Source of the DNA: Clostridium intestinale DSM 6191 | GTDB taxonomy: Bacteria; Bacillota; Clostridia; Clostridiales; Clostridiaceae | Assembly: GCF_900130055.1 (NCBI RefSeq) | Contig: NZ_FQXU01000008.1 | Coordinates: 254,667 to 318,666 of the forward strand | DNA: 64,000 nucleotides | Direction of reading: 5' to 3' | Shown: positions 17,976 to 26,479 of the stretch, in pieces | How positions within the stretch are numbered: position 1 is the first letter of the stretch | Layout of the letters: every line of letters begins with the position of its first letter | Made by a program: the position numbers and the translations under genes | The notes under the pieces: generated by a model | What the model was told of the DNA's origin: nothing | What the model saw: only the letters and a program-made list of their open reading frames with translations | Database searches by the model: none

Positions 17976-18251
17976 TTATTCCTCTACGATTTCTTCTACT
18001 TTAGCTTTTTCATATTCATCTAAAATAGCGTTTTGGATCTTTTCTCTGGTATCTGTATTTATTGGATGCGCTATATCCTTAAATTCTCCATCCGGAGTCT
18101 TTCTACTAGGCATTGCAATAAATAGACCATTTTGGCCTTCAATAACTTTAATGTCATGTACAACAAACTCATTATCAAAGGTCACAGAAACTATAGCTTT
18201 CATTTTGCCTTCAGCAGCTATTTTTCTTATTCTTACGTCTGTGATTTGCAC
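17976..18251 (-). CDS. spoVG: Septation/stage V regulator SpoVG
   Basis: A 91-residue SpoVG, full length. It has the family core [20 protein letters not shown], then [20 protein letters not shown] and [15 protein letters not shown]. SpoVG binds nucleic acids and affects asymmetric septation and many stationary-phase genes. The start is GTG, with GGAGGTG 7 bases upstream. A well-matched sigma-H-type promoter (18286-18310) precedes it, the same kind of control that made spoVG the classic sigma-H target in Bacillus. Confidence 0.97.
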   Translation of the reverse strand: MQITDVRIRKIAAEGKMKAIVSVTFDNEFVVHDIKVIEGQNGLFIAMPSRKTPDGEFKDIAHPINTDTREKIQNAILDEYEKAKVEEIVEE

Positions 18252-18285
18252 TTCACTACACCTCCAGTTGTTTATTGTAGTTAAT

Positions 18286-18313
18286 ATTCTATAAAAGTTA
18301 GTAAAATCCTCTT
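18286..18313 (-). promoter_or_regulatory. Sigma-H-type promoter of spoVG
   Basis: On the minus strand AGAGGATTT (18304-18312) is followed after 13 bases by AGAAT (18286-18290). The known sigma-H consensus is AGGAWWW, 12-14 bases, RGAAT. spoVG of Bacillus is a standard sigma-H gene, so sequence and biology agree. Confidence 0.68.
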
Positions 18314-18362
18314 TTTTGTAGAAAATTTAATATTTTTTTAACTTTAATTTTAATTTTTCTAT

Positions 18363-19184
18363 TTATATATTTTTATTAGTCGAGGGTTGTAGATCAACCA
18401 CGCCATTTTTGTCTACATTTTTTAAATCTATAATCGAATAATAGTTTTCTACAAGCTTTGTTTCAGCACCAATATGATCAACTAGTACCCCAATACCAAC
18501 AAGCTCACAGTCAAACTCCTTAAGCAAATCATTAATTCCTTTTGCAGTTCCTCCACCTTTTAGAAAATCGTCTACAAAAATACATCTACTTTCTTTCTTT
18601 AACGACTTTTTAGAAAGAGACATTTGTTGAATTTTGCCACTGCTTCCAGAAACATAATTTATGGTAACTGTTGGTCCTTCTGTGACTTTATTGTTATCTC
18701 TTCTAGCTATTACTAATTCAACGCCTAAATTTTTAGCAACTTCATATGCTAAAGGAATCCCCTTAGTTTCAACAGTCACAACATAATCAACTTTTTCTTT
18801 TCCTAAATACTCTGATAATATAACCCCTGCCTTACCTATAATCTGTGGATTATACATAAGATCTGTCATGTATATAAAATTCCCTGGAACAATTCTAGAT
18901 GGATCTCTTAAAAGTTCACATAATTGTTCTCCGAAGTTGTCCTTATTTTCTTCACTGATTCCATTTATAAATCTTATTCCACCAGCTGCTCCTGAAATAG
19001 TCTCAACTCTACCCATGTGTAACTTTTCTAAAACTTCTCTAACTATTACTATATCTTCACTAATAGTCGACTTAGCAGCATTTAATAAATCCGAAAATTT
19101 ATTAAGTCCTATCACTTTATTAGGATTTTCTATTAACGATTTAGTAATAGCTACAACTCTACTATTTCTACTTAATTTTTCCAC
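18363..19184 (-). CDS. purR: Pur operon repressor PurR
   Basis: 273 residues. The N-terminal winged helix (about 1-75, NSRVVAITKSLIENPNKVIG) is followed by a phosphoribosyltransferase-like domain with the PRPP-binding loop CIFVDDFLKGGGTAKG. This is the Gram-positive PurR, which represses purine genes and senses PRPP, and it is unrelated to the LacI-type PurR of enterics. The GTG at 19184, six bases after AGGTG, gives MEKLSRNSR. A GTG at 19193 lies in the ribosome binding site. It is first in the run purR-spoVG-glmU-prs. The 330-base region between purR and murC holds CGAA motifs that could be its own operators. Confidence 0.93.
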   Translation of the reverse strand: MEKLSRNSRVVAITKSLIENPNKVIGLNKFSDLLNAAKSTISEDIVIVREVLEKLHMGRVETISGAAGGIRFINGISEENKDNFGEQLCELLRDPSRIVPGNFIYMTDLMYNPQIIGKAGVILSEYLGKEKVDYVVTVETKGIPLAYEVAKNLGVELVIARRDNNKVTEGPTVTINYVSGSSGKIQQMSLSKKSLKKESRCIFVDDFLKGGGTAKGINDLLKEFDCELVGIGVLVDHIGAETKLVENYYSIIDLKNVDKNGVVDLQPSTNKNI

Positions 19185-19531
19185 TCTAATCACCTACAAT
19201 TTTTAATATAATTAACGAATTTTCTCTCTCTTAAACACTCTTAATATTCATATTTTATTCCATATTATAACCTTAATCAATACAATTTAATCAATTATTA
19301 TGGATATTTCATAATTTATATAAAATTTCTTTTAATGTGATTATTTTTCATAGGTATATGTTAATACTTTCTCATATAAGAATTTATTCCAAATAACGAA
19401 AAAGAACACTCTTACGAAACAGAGACGAACTTTTTTCATTGATTTTGCATATAAATACATGTAAAGGTGTGTTCAATTCTGTAAAAATGTATATAATTAA
19501 ATAATGTAGTTAACAAAAGGAGTTGATATTA
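19185..19531. promoter_or_regulatory. Divergent purR/murC intergenic region
   Basis: About 345 bases, very AT-rich, with no gene-like reading frame. Three CGAA cores (19397, 19415, 19426) stand within 35 bases, and one reads GACGAACTTT, similar to the known PurR-box core CGAACWWT. A TATAAT (19492-19497) lies 35 bases before the murC start, with only a weak -35. It therefore probably carries both the purR and murC promoters. Confidence 0.4.
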
Positions 19532-20908
19532 GTGTCTTTTGATTTTTTAAAGGATAAGCATATGAAAGTGCATTTTATAGGTATAGGCGGAATAAGTATG
19601 AGTGGTTTAGCTGCAGTACTTTTAAACGGAGGATATAGAGTATCTGGTTCTGATGCAAAAGCATCTAAGATAACTGAGTCATTAAAGAGTAAAGGCGCAG
19701 AAGTATACATAGGCCACAATAGTGATAACATTAAAGATGCTGACCTAGTTGTTTATACAGCTGCTATCCCAAAGGATAACCCTGAATTACTAGAGAGCAT
19801 ATCAAAAAATATACCTTTAATGGATAGAGCTGAGTTCTTAGGGCATATAATGAATGGTCATAAATATAATGTAGCTGTAGCTGGAACACACGGTAAGACT
19901 ACAACTACATCTATGATATCTCACATTACATTAGAAGGTAACTTGGATCCAACAATTTTAGTCGGCGGAGAATTGGACATCATAAATGGTAATTATAAAG
20001 TGGGAAATTCCGAATACTTCATCACAGAAGCATGTGAATACAAGGAATCATTTTTAAGTTTTTATCCTTTTATAGGAATAATATTGAATATTGATGCTGA
20101 TCATTTAGATTACTATAGAGATATAAATCACATTCAAGAAACTTTCGAAAAATTTATAGATATTATACCAAACGACGGTTATATAATTGGTAATGCAGAT
20201 GATGAGAGAGTAAATAAGGCAATGTCTAAAGCTGAATGTAATGTTATAGGTTATGGAATTGACAATGGAGATATTTTAGCTAAAAACATCAGCTATGATA
20301 ATAAAGGCTGTGGAACATTTGATGTTTATAAAAATGATACTAAATTATTCACTTTATCTTTAAGTGTTCCTGGGAGACACAATGTGTTAAATGCCCTTTC
20401 AACCGTAGCTGTAGGTCTAATATTTAACTTATCAGATGATGCAATCATAAATGGTTTAAAAGCTTTTGGGGGTGCTCATAAAAGATTTGAATATAAAGGC
20501 GTTAAAAATGGAGTTACTGTAATAGATGACTATGCTCATCACCCAGTAGAAATACAAGCTACCTTAAGTACAGCAACTAAAATTCCTCATAATAAAACCT
20601 ACTGTGTTTTCCAACCACATACTTATACTAGAACAAAAACATTATTTAAGGAATTCACAGAATGCTTCGACCATGCTGACGAAGTAATATTAATGGACAT
20701 CTATGCTGCTAGAGAAAAAGATCTAGGAGAAATAAGTTCTAAAATCCTAGGTGATGCTTTAAGAGAAAAAGGTATAAAGTGTACCAATGTATCTTCTCAT
20801 AAAGAAGCTTTAGATTATGTTAAAACTATAGTAAAAGATAAAGATCTTCTTTTAACTGTAGGTGCAGGAGATGTAGTTCAAGTTGGAGAAATGTTTTTAA
20901 ATGAATAA
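19532..20908 (+). CDS. murC: UDP-N-acetylmuramate-L-alanine ligase
   Basis: 458 residues. Motifs: [13 protein letters not shown] (nucleotide-sugar binding), [11 protein letters not shown] (ATP P-loop), [20 protein letters not shown] and [10 protein letters not shown]. MurC adds L-Ala to UDP-MurNAc in the cytoplasmic phase of peptidoglycan synthesis. The start is taken as GTG at 19532, 9 bases after AAAGGAG, giving [21 protein letters not shown] at 19523 is too close to that site and ATG 19562 has none. It is monocistronic, ending at a bidirectional hairpin. Confidence 0.96.
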   Translation: MSFDFLKDKHMKVHFIGIGGISMSGLAAVLLNGGYRVSGSDAKASKITESLKSKGAEVYIGHNSDNIKDADLVVYTAAIPKDNPELLESISKNIPLMDRAEFLGHIMNGHKYNVAVAGTHGKTTTTSMISHITLEGNLDPTILVGGELDIINGNYKVGNSEYFITEACEYKESFLSFYPFIGIILNIDADHLDYYRDINHIQETFEKFIDIIPNDGYIIGNADDERVNKAMSKAECNVIGYGIDNGDILAKNISYDNKGCGTFDVYKNDTKLFTLSLSVPGRHNVLNALSTVAVGLIFNLSDDAIINGLKAFGGAHKRFEYKGVKNGVTVIDDYAHHPVEIQATLSTATKIPHNKTYCVFQPHTYTRTKTLFKEFTECFDHADEVILMDIYAAREKDLGEISSKILGDALREKGIKCTNVSSHKEALDYVKTIVKDKDLLLTVGAGDVVQVGEMFLNE

Positions 20909-20913
20909 CCCTT

Positions 20914-20955
20914 AAATAATAAAACAGCTGTTTTCATACAGCTGTTTTATTATTT
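20914..20955. terminator. Bidirectional terminator between murC and ydcF-like gene
   Basis: A perfect 17-bp inverted repeat (20914-20930 and 20939-20955) with an 8-base loop lies between convergent genes. The CAGCTG core is flanked by A-rich and T-rich ends, giving a T-tract on either strand. Confidence 0.88.
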
Positions 20956-21513
20956 AAAAATATCTTTCATTAACCCTAATATTTCTCTCAATCCACCATA
21001 AATTTCAGTATACCACTTATCTTTTACAAAAATCCCTGAGAAACTTGCTTTCAAACCTAATTTATCACTAATTAACTTTGCTCTTCTAAGATGGAACTTG
21101 TTAGATACAATAAGAACATCTTTAAAATTTTTATCCTCTATTATCTTCTTTGAATTAACCAAATTTTCATAAGTATTTGTAGATTTATCTTCTAATATAA
21201 GTTTTTCATCATCTATTCCTTCATTTATAAGTATTCTTCTCATACATTCAGCTTCTGATATATTCTCACCTTCACCTTTACCACCAGAAAGGATTATATA
21301 CTCTGAGTATCCCTCTTTATAAAGCCTACTTGCTAACATAGTTCTTTCATATAAAAATCTAGTAGGATTTTCTCCATTAACTTTGCAACCTAAAACTATA
21401 ATAGCATCGCTTTTTTGTGGTTTATTAAAATAGTCTGTTGAGAATATAAAGGTTTCAGTTAAAATCAATAGAACTATTAAAGATCCAATCATTTTAAAAA
21501 TTCTCTTCCTCAT
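20950..21513 (-). CDS. YdcF/SanA-family envelope protein (DUF218)
   Basis: 187 residues. One N-terminal transmembrane segment (about 7-26) is followed by a DUF218 domain with the hallmark DAIIVLGCKVNGENP, then IILSGGKGEGENISEAECM and LIVSNKFHLRRA. Family members (SanA, YdcF, ElyC) affect the cell envelope and antibiotic barrier in enterics. The biochemical reaction is not established. It is convergent with murC, sharing its terminator, and is a single gene with GAGGAG before the ATG. Confidence 0.85.
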   Translation of the reverse strand: MRKRIFKMIGSLIVLLILTETFIFSTDYFNKPQKSDAIIVLGCKVNGENPTRFLYERTMLASRLYKEGYSEYIILSGGKGEGENISEAECMRRILINEGIDDEKLILEDKSTNTYENLVNSKKIIEDKNFKDVLIVSNKFHLRRAKLISDKLGLKASFSGIFVKDKWYTEIYGGLREILGLMKDIFK

Positions 21514-21682
21514 AAAGTTCTCCTCAGTAAATATTATTTTTTATGCTGGTTAATTGTTACCATTTAATTATACTTAATTTTTAAGGAATATCATAATATC
21601 TATTGATTTTTATATAGAACTATTGTAAATTGAATTTAAAATAAAACCATTTTTCCATGGTCAAAACTTAGGAGGAGTTTAG

Positions 21683-22708
21683 ATGGCAGCAACAATTAGT
21701 GATATAGCTAAGGCAGCAGGAGTTTCTTTAGCTACCGTATCAAGAGTTTTGAACAATTCTGGATATGTAAAAGAGGAAACGAAAGAAAAAATACTTAAAG
21801 CCATTAAAGATTACAACTATACACCATCTGCTATAGCTAGAAGTTTATCAAAAAAACAAACTAATACTATAGGAGTAATTGTTCCTGATATCACTAATCC
21901 CTTTTATGGCGAGATGATACGTGGAATTACAAAAGTGGCAGAAGAGCACGGATTAAATATACTTTTATGGGATTCTCATGAATCAGTAGAGAGAGAAATT
22001 AAAAGCATTCAAGCCCTTAGAGAACATAGAATTAGAGGAATATTAATTACACCAACTTCTTCTGAAGATGATAGAAATGCTGAATGCATTAAAAATCTAG
22101 AAAACTTAGGAATTCCAGTAGTTTTAATAGATGGTCATTTAAAATATTCTAACTTTAGCGGCATATTTGTGGACAACATTCAAGGAAGCTACGATGCTGT
22201 AAATGCTTTAATTAGAGAACATCACAAAAAAATAGCCATAATTACAGGTAGAATGAATTCTAAAACAGCTCAAGAAAGACTTGAAGGTTATGAAAGAGCA
22301 CTTTTAGAAAACAATATCTCCATAAACAAAAATTACATATTATATGGTGACTATAGCCTAGAATCTGGTTATAATTTAACTAAAGACATACTTTCAATGA
22401 AAGATAAACCTACAGCTATATTCACTTCATCAAATCAAATGACAGTAGGTGCTCTTAAAGCCTTGTCGGAACATAATCTTAAAACCCCTGAAGATATTTC
22501 TTTAATTGCTTTTGATAAAGTTGATATTTTTAATATATTGGGGTTAAATATTAGTTATGTAGATGGGCCAAGCACTGAATTAGGTGAAATTGGTATGAGT
22601 TTACTATTAGAATTTCTAAATTCTGAATATAATAACAAAGAAGAGAAAAAAATCACTCTAACACCCACTTTAATTTTAAAAGGATCAGAGAAGCTAATAA
22701 AAAAATAG
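21683..22708 (+). CDS. LacI-family transcriptional regulator, probably of nucleoside/ribose genes
   Basis: 341 residues. The LacI helix-turn-helix is at the N-terminus (TISDIAKAAGVSLATVSRVL, hinge around 50-60). A periplasmic-binding-protein-like effector domain follows (IGVIVPDITNPFYGEMIRGI) with the late motif PEDISLIAFD. It lies directly upstream of deoB and punA on the same strand (76-base gap). It probably regulates them and senses a sugar or nucleoside derivative, but the effector cannot be read from the sequence. A cre/LacI-type operator candidate sits in the gap. It could also be a RbsR-like regulator acting elsewhere. Confidence 0.88.
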   Translation: MAATISDIAKAAGVSLATVSRVLNNSGYVKEETKEKILKAIKDYNYTPSAIARSLSKKQTNTIGVIVPDITNPFYGEMIRGITKVAEEHGLNILLWDSHESVEREIKSIQALREHRIRGILITPTSSEDDRNAECIKNLENLGIPVVLIDGHLKYSNFSGIFVDNIQGSYDAVNALIREHHKKIAIITGRMNSKTAQERLEGYERALLENNISINKNYILYGDYSLESGYNLTKDILSMKDKPTAIFTSSNQMTVGALKALSEHNLKTPEDISLIAFDKVDIFNILGLNISYVDGPSTELGEIGMSLLLEFLNSEYNNKEEKKITLTPTLILKGSEKLIKK

Positions 22709-22739
22709 AGATTTATTCTCTTTTCTTTTTAGAAAAACA

Positions 22740-22753
22740 GTAAAGCGTTTCCA
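22740..22753 (+). promoter_or_regulatory. Candidate LacI/CcpA-type operator before deoB
   Basis: GTAAAGCGTTTCCA has the central CG and partly symmetric halves of LacI-family operators. It matches most fixed positions of the CcpA cre consensus (two mismatches). Its place between the regulator gene and deoB suits autoregulation or catabolite control of nucleoside salvage. Confidence 0.38.
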
Positions 22754-22784
22754 TAAAAAAAATAAAAACTTACGGAGGTATTTT

Positions 22785-23957
22785 ATGATAAAAAGAGTTA
22801 TTCTAATAATCCTAGACAGCGTAGGAATGGGAGCACTTCCAGATGCTGATAAATACGGAGATGTAGGTGCAGATACCATAGGTCATGTTGCTAAATTTAA
22901 TGGTGGTTTAAAACTTCCTAACATGGAATCTATAGGACTAGGCTTAATTGAAGGAATACAAAATATAAATAAAATTAGTAATCCTTTAGGCTGCTATGGT
23001 AAATTCTATGAAGCATCTAATGGTAAAGATACTGTAACAGGTCATTGGGAAATGGTTGGAGTAAAATCTGAAATCCCACTACCTACTTATCCAAATGGAT
23101 TTCCAGCTGAAATCATTAAAGAATTTGAAGAAAAAACAGGTAGAAAAGTAATAGGTAATAAACCTGCTTCTGGTACAGAAATATTAGATGAATTAGGAGA
23201 AGAGCAATTAAAAACTGGCTCACTAATAGTTTATACTTCTGCTGACTCTGTTTTTCAAATAGCTGCTCATGAAGATATAATTCCTATTGAGGAACTATAT
23301 AAATATTGTGAAATCGCTAGAGAAATGCTTACTGGTGATAATGCTGTAGCTCGTGTTATTGCTAGACCATATCTAGGCGAACCTGGAAACTTTATCAGAA
23401 CTTCAAACAGGAAAGACTATGCCCTACTACCACCTCATGCTACTGCTTTAGATAAGTTACAAGAAGCTGGCGTTAAAGTAATGGCTGTAGGTAAAATTGA
23501 AGATATCTTCTCTGGTAAAGGTATCTACTCTGCTGTTCATACCAAAGACAATATGGATGGCGTAGATAAAACCCTTGATTATATGAAAACTGAAAAAGAG
23601 GGTCTTATTTTCACTAACTTAGTTGATTTTGATATGAAATGGGGACATAGAAATGACCCTAAGTCTTATGGTAAAGGTCTAGAAGATTTCGATGTTAGAC
23701 TTAAGGAAATCATGCAAAACATGGAATCTGATGATATACTATTTATAACAGCAGACCATGGATGTGACCCAACATATCCTGGAACAGACCACACCAGAGA
23801 ATATGTACCTTTCTTAGCTTATGGAGAACCACTTAAAAAAGGCTATAATTTAGGAACTAAAGTAGGATTCTTCAATATGGGGCAAACTATTTGTGATATC
23901 TTTAATAGTGAAACAATAATAAACGGGGATAGTTTCCTTGGTGAAATTTTAAAATAA
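22785..23957 (+). CDS. deoB: Phosphopentomutase
   Basis: 390 residues, normal length. It interconverts (deoxy)ribose 1-phosphate and 5-phosphate in nucleoside catabolism. It belongs to the alkaline phosphatase superfamily. The metal ligands are in ILDSVGMGALPDA, TADHGCDPTYPG and TDHTREYVP. The phosphothreonine is in DTVTGHWEM. A GGAGG lies before the ATG. It is followed after 15 bases by purine nucleoside phosphorylase, so the pair converts purine nucleosides to base plus pentose 5-phosphate. Confidence 0.97.
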   Translation: MIKRVILIILDSVGMGALPDADKYGDVGADTIGHVAKFNGGLKLPNMESIGLGLIEGIQNINKISNPLGCYGKFYEASNGKDTVTGHWEMVGVKSEIPLPTYPNGFPAEIIKEFEEKTGRKVIGNKPASGTEILDELGEEQLKTGSLIVYTSADSVFQIAAHEDIIPIEELYKYCEIAREMLTGDNAVARVIARPYLGEPGNFIRTSNRKDYALLPPHATALDKLQEAGVKVMAVGKIEDIFSGKGIYSAVHTKDNMDGVDKTLDYMKTEKEGLIFTNLVDFDMKWGHRNDPKSYGKGLEDFDVRLKEIMQNMESDDILFITADHGCDPTYPGTDHTREYVPFLAYGEPLKKGYNLGTKVGFFNMGQTICDIFNSETIINGDSFLGEILK

Positions 23958-23972
23958 TAGGGAGATGTTAAG

Positions 23973-24791
23973 ATGGATTTAGATTTAAGAATAAAGGAAG
24001 CCGCTGAATATATATTATCAAAAAGTAAATATAAACCTGAAATTGGTCTTATTCTTGGTTCAGGACTCGGTGCAATAGCTGACGATATAGAAGATGCTGA
24101 ATACTATGACTATAATGATATACCTCACTTTCCTGTTTCAACAGTAGAAGGTCATGCTGGAAGATTAGTAATAGGAAAACTTCAAGGTAAAGACGTATTA
24201 GCTATGCAAGGAAGATTCCACTTTTATGAAGGTTATAAGATGCACGATGTTACTTTTCCAGTGAGAGTAATGCATTTATTATCAGTAAAAAAATTAATTG
24301 TTACAAATGCTGCTGGTGCTGTTAATACATCATTTACTCCTGGAGATTTGATGTTAATCACAGATCACATTAATCTTTCTGGAGATAATCCTTTAATAGG
24401 AAGAAATCTTACAGATTTCGGAACTAGATTCCCAGATATGTCTTCTGCCTACGATGTAGACTTAAGAAATACAGTTAAACAAATAGCTACTGACTTAGGA
24501 ATAGATCTTAAAGAAGGCGTTTATTGCATGATGAGCGGTCCAACTTATGAAACTCCTGCTGAGATTAGAATGATTAGAATAATTGGTGGAGATGCTGCTG
24601 GAATGTCAACAGCTCCTGAAGTTATAGTTGCCAAACATCAAGGTATGAAGGTTTTAGGAATATCATGTATGACAAATATGGCTGCTGGTATATTAGATCA
24701 ACCATTAAGTCATGAGGAAGTTATGGAAACATCTGAAAATGTAAAAAGTAAATTTATAACTTTAATGAATAATATAATAAAAACTATTTAA
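23973..24791 (+). CDS. punA: Purine nucleoside phosphorylase (trimeric PNP type)
   Basis: 272 residues. The family motifs are LILGSGLGAIADDIE (phosphate loop), VEGHAGRLVIG, MQGRFHFYEGY, VTNAAGAVNT and the base-binding region MMSGPTYETPAEIRM. It phosphorolyses inosine and guanosine to base and ribose 1-phosphate. It forms an operon with deoB (15 bases apart). It is the low-molecular-mass trimeric family (PunA), not hexameric DeoD. Confidence 0.95.
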   Translation: MDLDLRIKEAAEYILSKSKYKPEIGLILGSGLGAIADDIEDAEYYDYNDIPHFPVSTVEGHAGRLVIGKLQGKDVLAMQGRFHFYEGYKMHDVTFPVRVMHLLSVKKLIVTNAAGAVNTSFTPGDLMLITDHINLSGDNPLIGRNLTDFGTRFPDMSSAYDVDLRNTVKQIATDLGIDLKEGVYCMMSGPTYETPAEIRMIRIIGGDAAGMSTAPEVIVAKHQGMKVLGISCMTNMAAGILDQPLSHEEVMETSENVKSKFITLMNNIIKTI

Positions 24792-24796
24792 AACAT

Positions 24797-24825
24797 TTGC
24801 AATTTTCCACATATGAATTTATAAT
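24797..24825 (+). promoter_or_regulatory. Sigma-A promoter of tRNA-Gln inside an inverted repeat
   Basis: TTGCAA (24797-24802) is 17 bases before TATAAT (24820-24825), and the tRNA begins 21 bases later. A perfect 10-bp inverted repeat, TTTCCACATA (24804-24813) with TATGTGGAAA (24831-24840), encloses the -10. The same repeat could serve as the terminator of the deoB-punA unit, although the T-tract is short. Confidence 0.7.
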
Positions 24826-24845
24826 ATTTTTATGTGGAAATTTAA

Positions 24846-24919
24846 TGCCAGATCGTCTAAGGGTAGGACAGCAGACTCTGACTCTGCACGTGTGGGTTCG
24901 AATCCTACTCTGGCAGCCA
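24846..24919 (+). tRNA. tRNA-Gln (anticodon CTG)
   Basis: A complete cloverleaf: acceptor TGCCAGA with TCTGGCA, a D-arm with GTC/GAC, the anticodon stem GCAGA/TCTGC with loop CTCTGAC (anticodon CTG, reading CAG), and a T-arm GTGGG/CCTAC with loop TTCGAAT. The discriminator is G and CCA is encoded (24917-24919). A CTG tRNA-Gln reads the rarer codon in such AT-rich genomes. Confidence 0.95.
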
Positions 24920-24925
24920 ATTATA

Positions 24926-24954
24926 AGCTATTACAATTTTGTAGTAGCTTTTTG
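24926..24954 (+). terminator. Terminator after tRNA-Gln
   Basis: AGCTATTACAA (24926-24936) pairs with TTGTAGTAGCT (24939-24949), followed by TTTTTG. It is seven bases downstream of the tRNA CCA end. Confidence 0.75.
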
Positions 24955-24970
24955 TTTTCTAGATTTATAG

Positions 24971-25013
24971 GTAAAAATACTGGCGTCTCATTTATGAGAC
25001 GCCGTATTTTTAC
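24971..25013. repeat. Long inverted repeat with GC-rich core
   Basis: About 20-bp arms (24971-24991 and 24994-25013) have one bulge and the core GGCGTCTCAT/ATGAGACGCC, flanked by GTAAAAATAC/GTATTTTTAC. It could be a second, bidirectional terminator between tRNA-Gln and the region to the right. It lies directly next to the octamer tandem repeat. Confidence 0.7.
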
Positions 25014-25020
25014 ATAGGAA

Positions 25021-25091
25021 TTTTTAACTTTTTAACTTTTTAACTTTTTAACTTTTTAACTTTTTAACTTTTTAACTTTTTAACTTTTTAA
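25021..25091. repeat. Tandem octamer repeat TTTTTAAC, about 8.9 copies
   Basis: The unit TTTTTAAC is repeated eight times without a single change (25021-25084) and then once more incompletely. It is non-coding. Perfect identity implies recent slippage-driven expansion. It probably varies in copy number between strains. Confidence 0.97.
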
Positions 25092-25140
25092 GAAGAATGA
25101 CTTTAATGAGGCTTGAGAAGAAGCCTTTACAGCAATAAGG

Positions 25141-25207
25141 TGCACTACTATTCTATAGAAGCGTTCCTCAGCTTTATTAAATTCCTTTTAACTACTGCTC
25201 TGTAGAA
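25141..25207 (-). repeat. Interspersed repeat, copy A
   Basis: Read on the minus strand this 67-base stretch begins TTCTACAGAGCAGTAG and ends TTCTATAGAATAGTAGTGCA. It matches copy B at 29096-29161 at about 57 of 67 positions with one gap, in inverted orientation. Two near-identical CTAYAG-ARYAGTAG motifs bound each copy. The rest of 25092-25260 shows no gene. Confidence 0.8.
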
Positions 25208-25260
25208 ACTTTTCTTCTTCAGTGTCAATCTAATCCTGTTAATCTCTACGGCACAGAGGT

Positions 25261-26334
25261 TTATAAAACCACGAGTTCCTTAGTAACCTTATTTAAAACT
25301 TCTACTCCATTTTCAGTTACTAAAACCAAATCTTCTATTCTCACGCCTACATCTCCAGATAAATATATACCTGGTTCTACTGAAAATACATTTCCTACTT
25401 GTAGCTTATCATTGTTTACGGAGCTAACATCACCGTAATCATGAACTTCTATCCCTATTGAGTGCCCTGTTCTATGGGTAAAATATTGTCCATATCCATA
25501 AGATTCAATTGTGCTTCTAGCACCTCTGTCTACCTCACTGAAAAGTGCTCCTGGCTTTACAGCCTTTATTCCTTTTTCATTTGCCTCTTTTACTATGTTA
25601 TATACTTCTCTTCCCTTAACGCTTGGTTCTCCATAAAATACTGTTCTAGTCATGTCAGAGCAATAGTGGTTATACAGACATCCTATATCTATAACAACAC
25701 CTTCACCCTTCTTTAAAAAGGATCTATCTGGTTCATGATGCGGATCAGCAGCATTAGCTCCATAAGCTATAATTGGAGAAAATGAAAATCCATCTGCACC
25801 TTCTTTTTCATAAAGTTCTCCTAAAAGACTGCACATCTCTTTTTCTGTTTTTACTTCACCAACACTTCTCCATATTTCTTTCATAGCTCTATCATTTAAT
25901 TCACTTGCTTTTCTCATTAATTCAATTTCTTCTAAGTCCTTAACTGCTCTAGCCTTATCTATGATTAAGGAGCCATTAACAAATGCTTTACCTCCACCTA
26001 GTTCCATAAGCTTAATTAAAAAATGAGCTGGCCAATTTTTATCTATTCCAACTGCGCTATTTTTGTTGATAAATTTACTTAATAAAAGTACAGGATTTTC
26101 TACATCCTTATACCAAACTATATCTAAACCTAAATCCTCATTAACTGGAAACAATTCATTTATAATAAGTTTAGGTGATGATTTTGTACTAACGTAAAGA
26201 GCAATCATTCTTTCCCCTGGTTCAAACCACTTACCAGTTAAATAAAATATTGCTGCTGGTGATGAAATTACCATCTGTTCTAATCCTTCAGCACTCATCT
26301 CCATAAGAATCTTTTTTAATCTACTATCTTTCAT
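25261..26334 (-). CDS. Xaa-Pro aminopeptidase/dipeptidase (M24 family)
   Basis: 357 residues. The N-terminal creatinase-like domain (about 1-130) is followed by the pita-bread M24 catalytic domain. All five metal ligands can be placed: Asp in VVIDIGCLY, Asp in SDMTRTVF, His in HRTGHSIGIEVHD, Glu in SVEPGIYL and Glu in VRIEDLVLV. It cleaves N-terminal Xaa-Pro bonds in the cytoplasm (PepP/PepQ group). A single gene with AAGGAGG upstream of ATG. Whether aminopeptidase or prolidase cannot be decided from motifs. Confidence 0.9.
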   Translation of the reverse strand: MKDSRLKKILMEMSAEGLEQMVISSPAAIFYLTGKWFEPGERMIALYVSTKSSPKLIINELFPVNEDLGLDIVWYKDVENPVLLLSKFINKNSAVGIDKNWPAHFLIKLMELGGGKAFVNGSLIIDKARAVKDLEEIELMRKASELNDRAMKEIWRSVGEVKTEKEMCSLLGELYEKEGADGFSFSPIIAYGANAADPHHEPDRSFLKKGEGVVIDIGCLYNHYCSDMTRTVFYGEPSVKGREVYNIVKEANEKGIKAVKPGALFSEVDRGARSTIESYGYGQYFTHRTGHSIGIEVHDYGDVSSVNNDKLQVGNVFSVEPGIYLSGDVGVRIEDLVLVTENGVEVLNKVTKELVVL

Positions 26335-26479
26335 GGACTTTCCTCCTTAATTATTTTCTCTGATGTTTCCATATTACTACTACATGAAATAAAAATCAAA
26401 AACACATAATATTTTGTCATTATAAACCTGACTGGGTGTTATAATAATATTATTAGCTAGATTAGGAGGATTAATATAA

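Noticed and set aside
24832-25017. Plus-strand open frame of 61 codons across tRNA-Gln
   Set aside because: It is read through the tRNA and its terminators. A well-formed tRNA explains the sequence.
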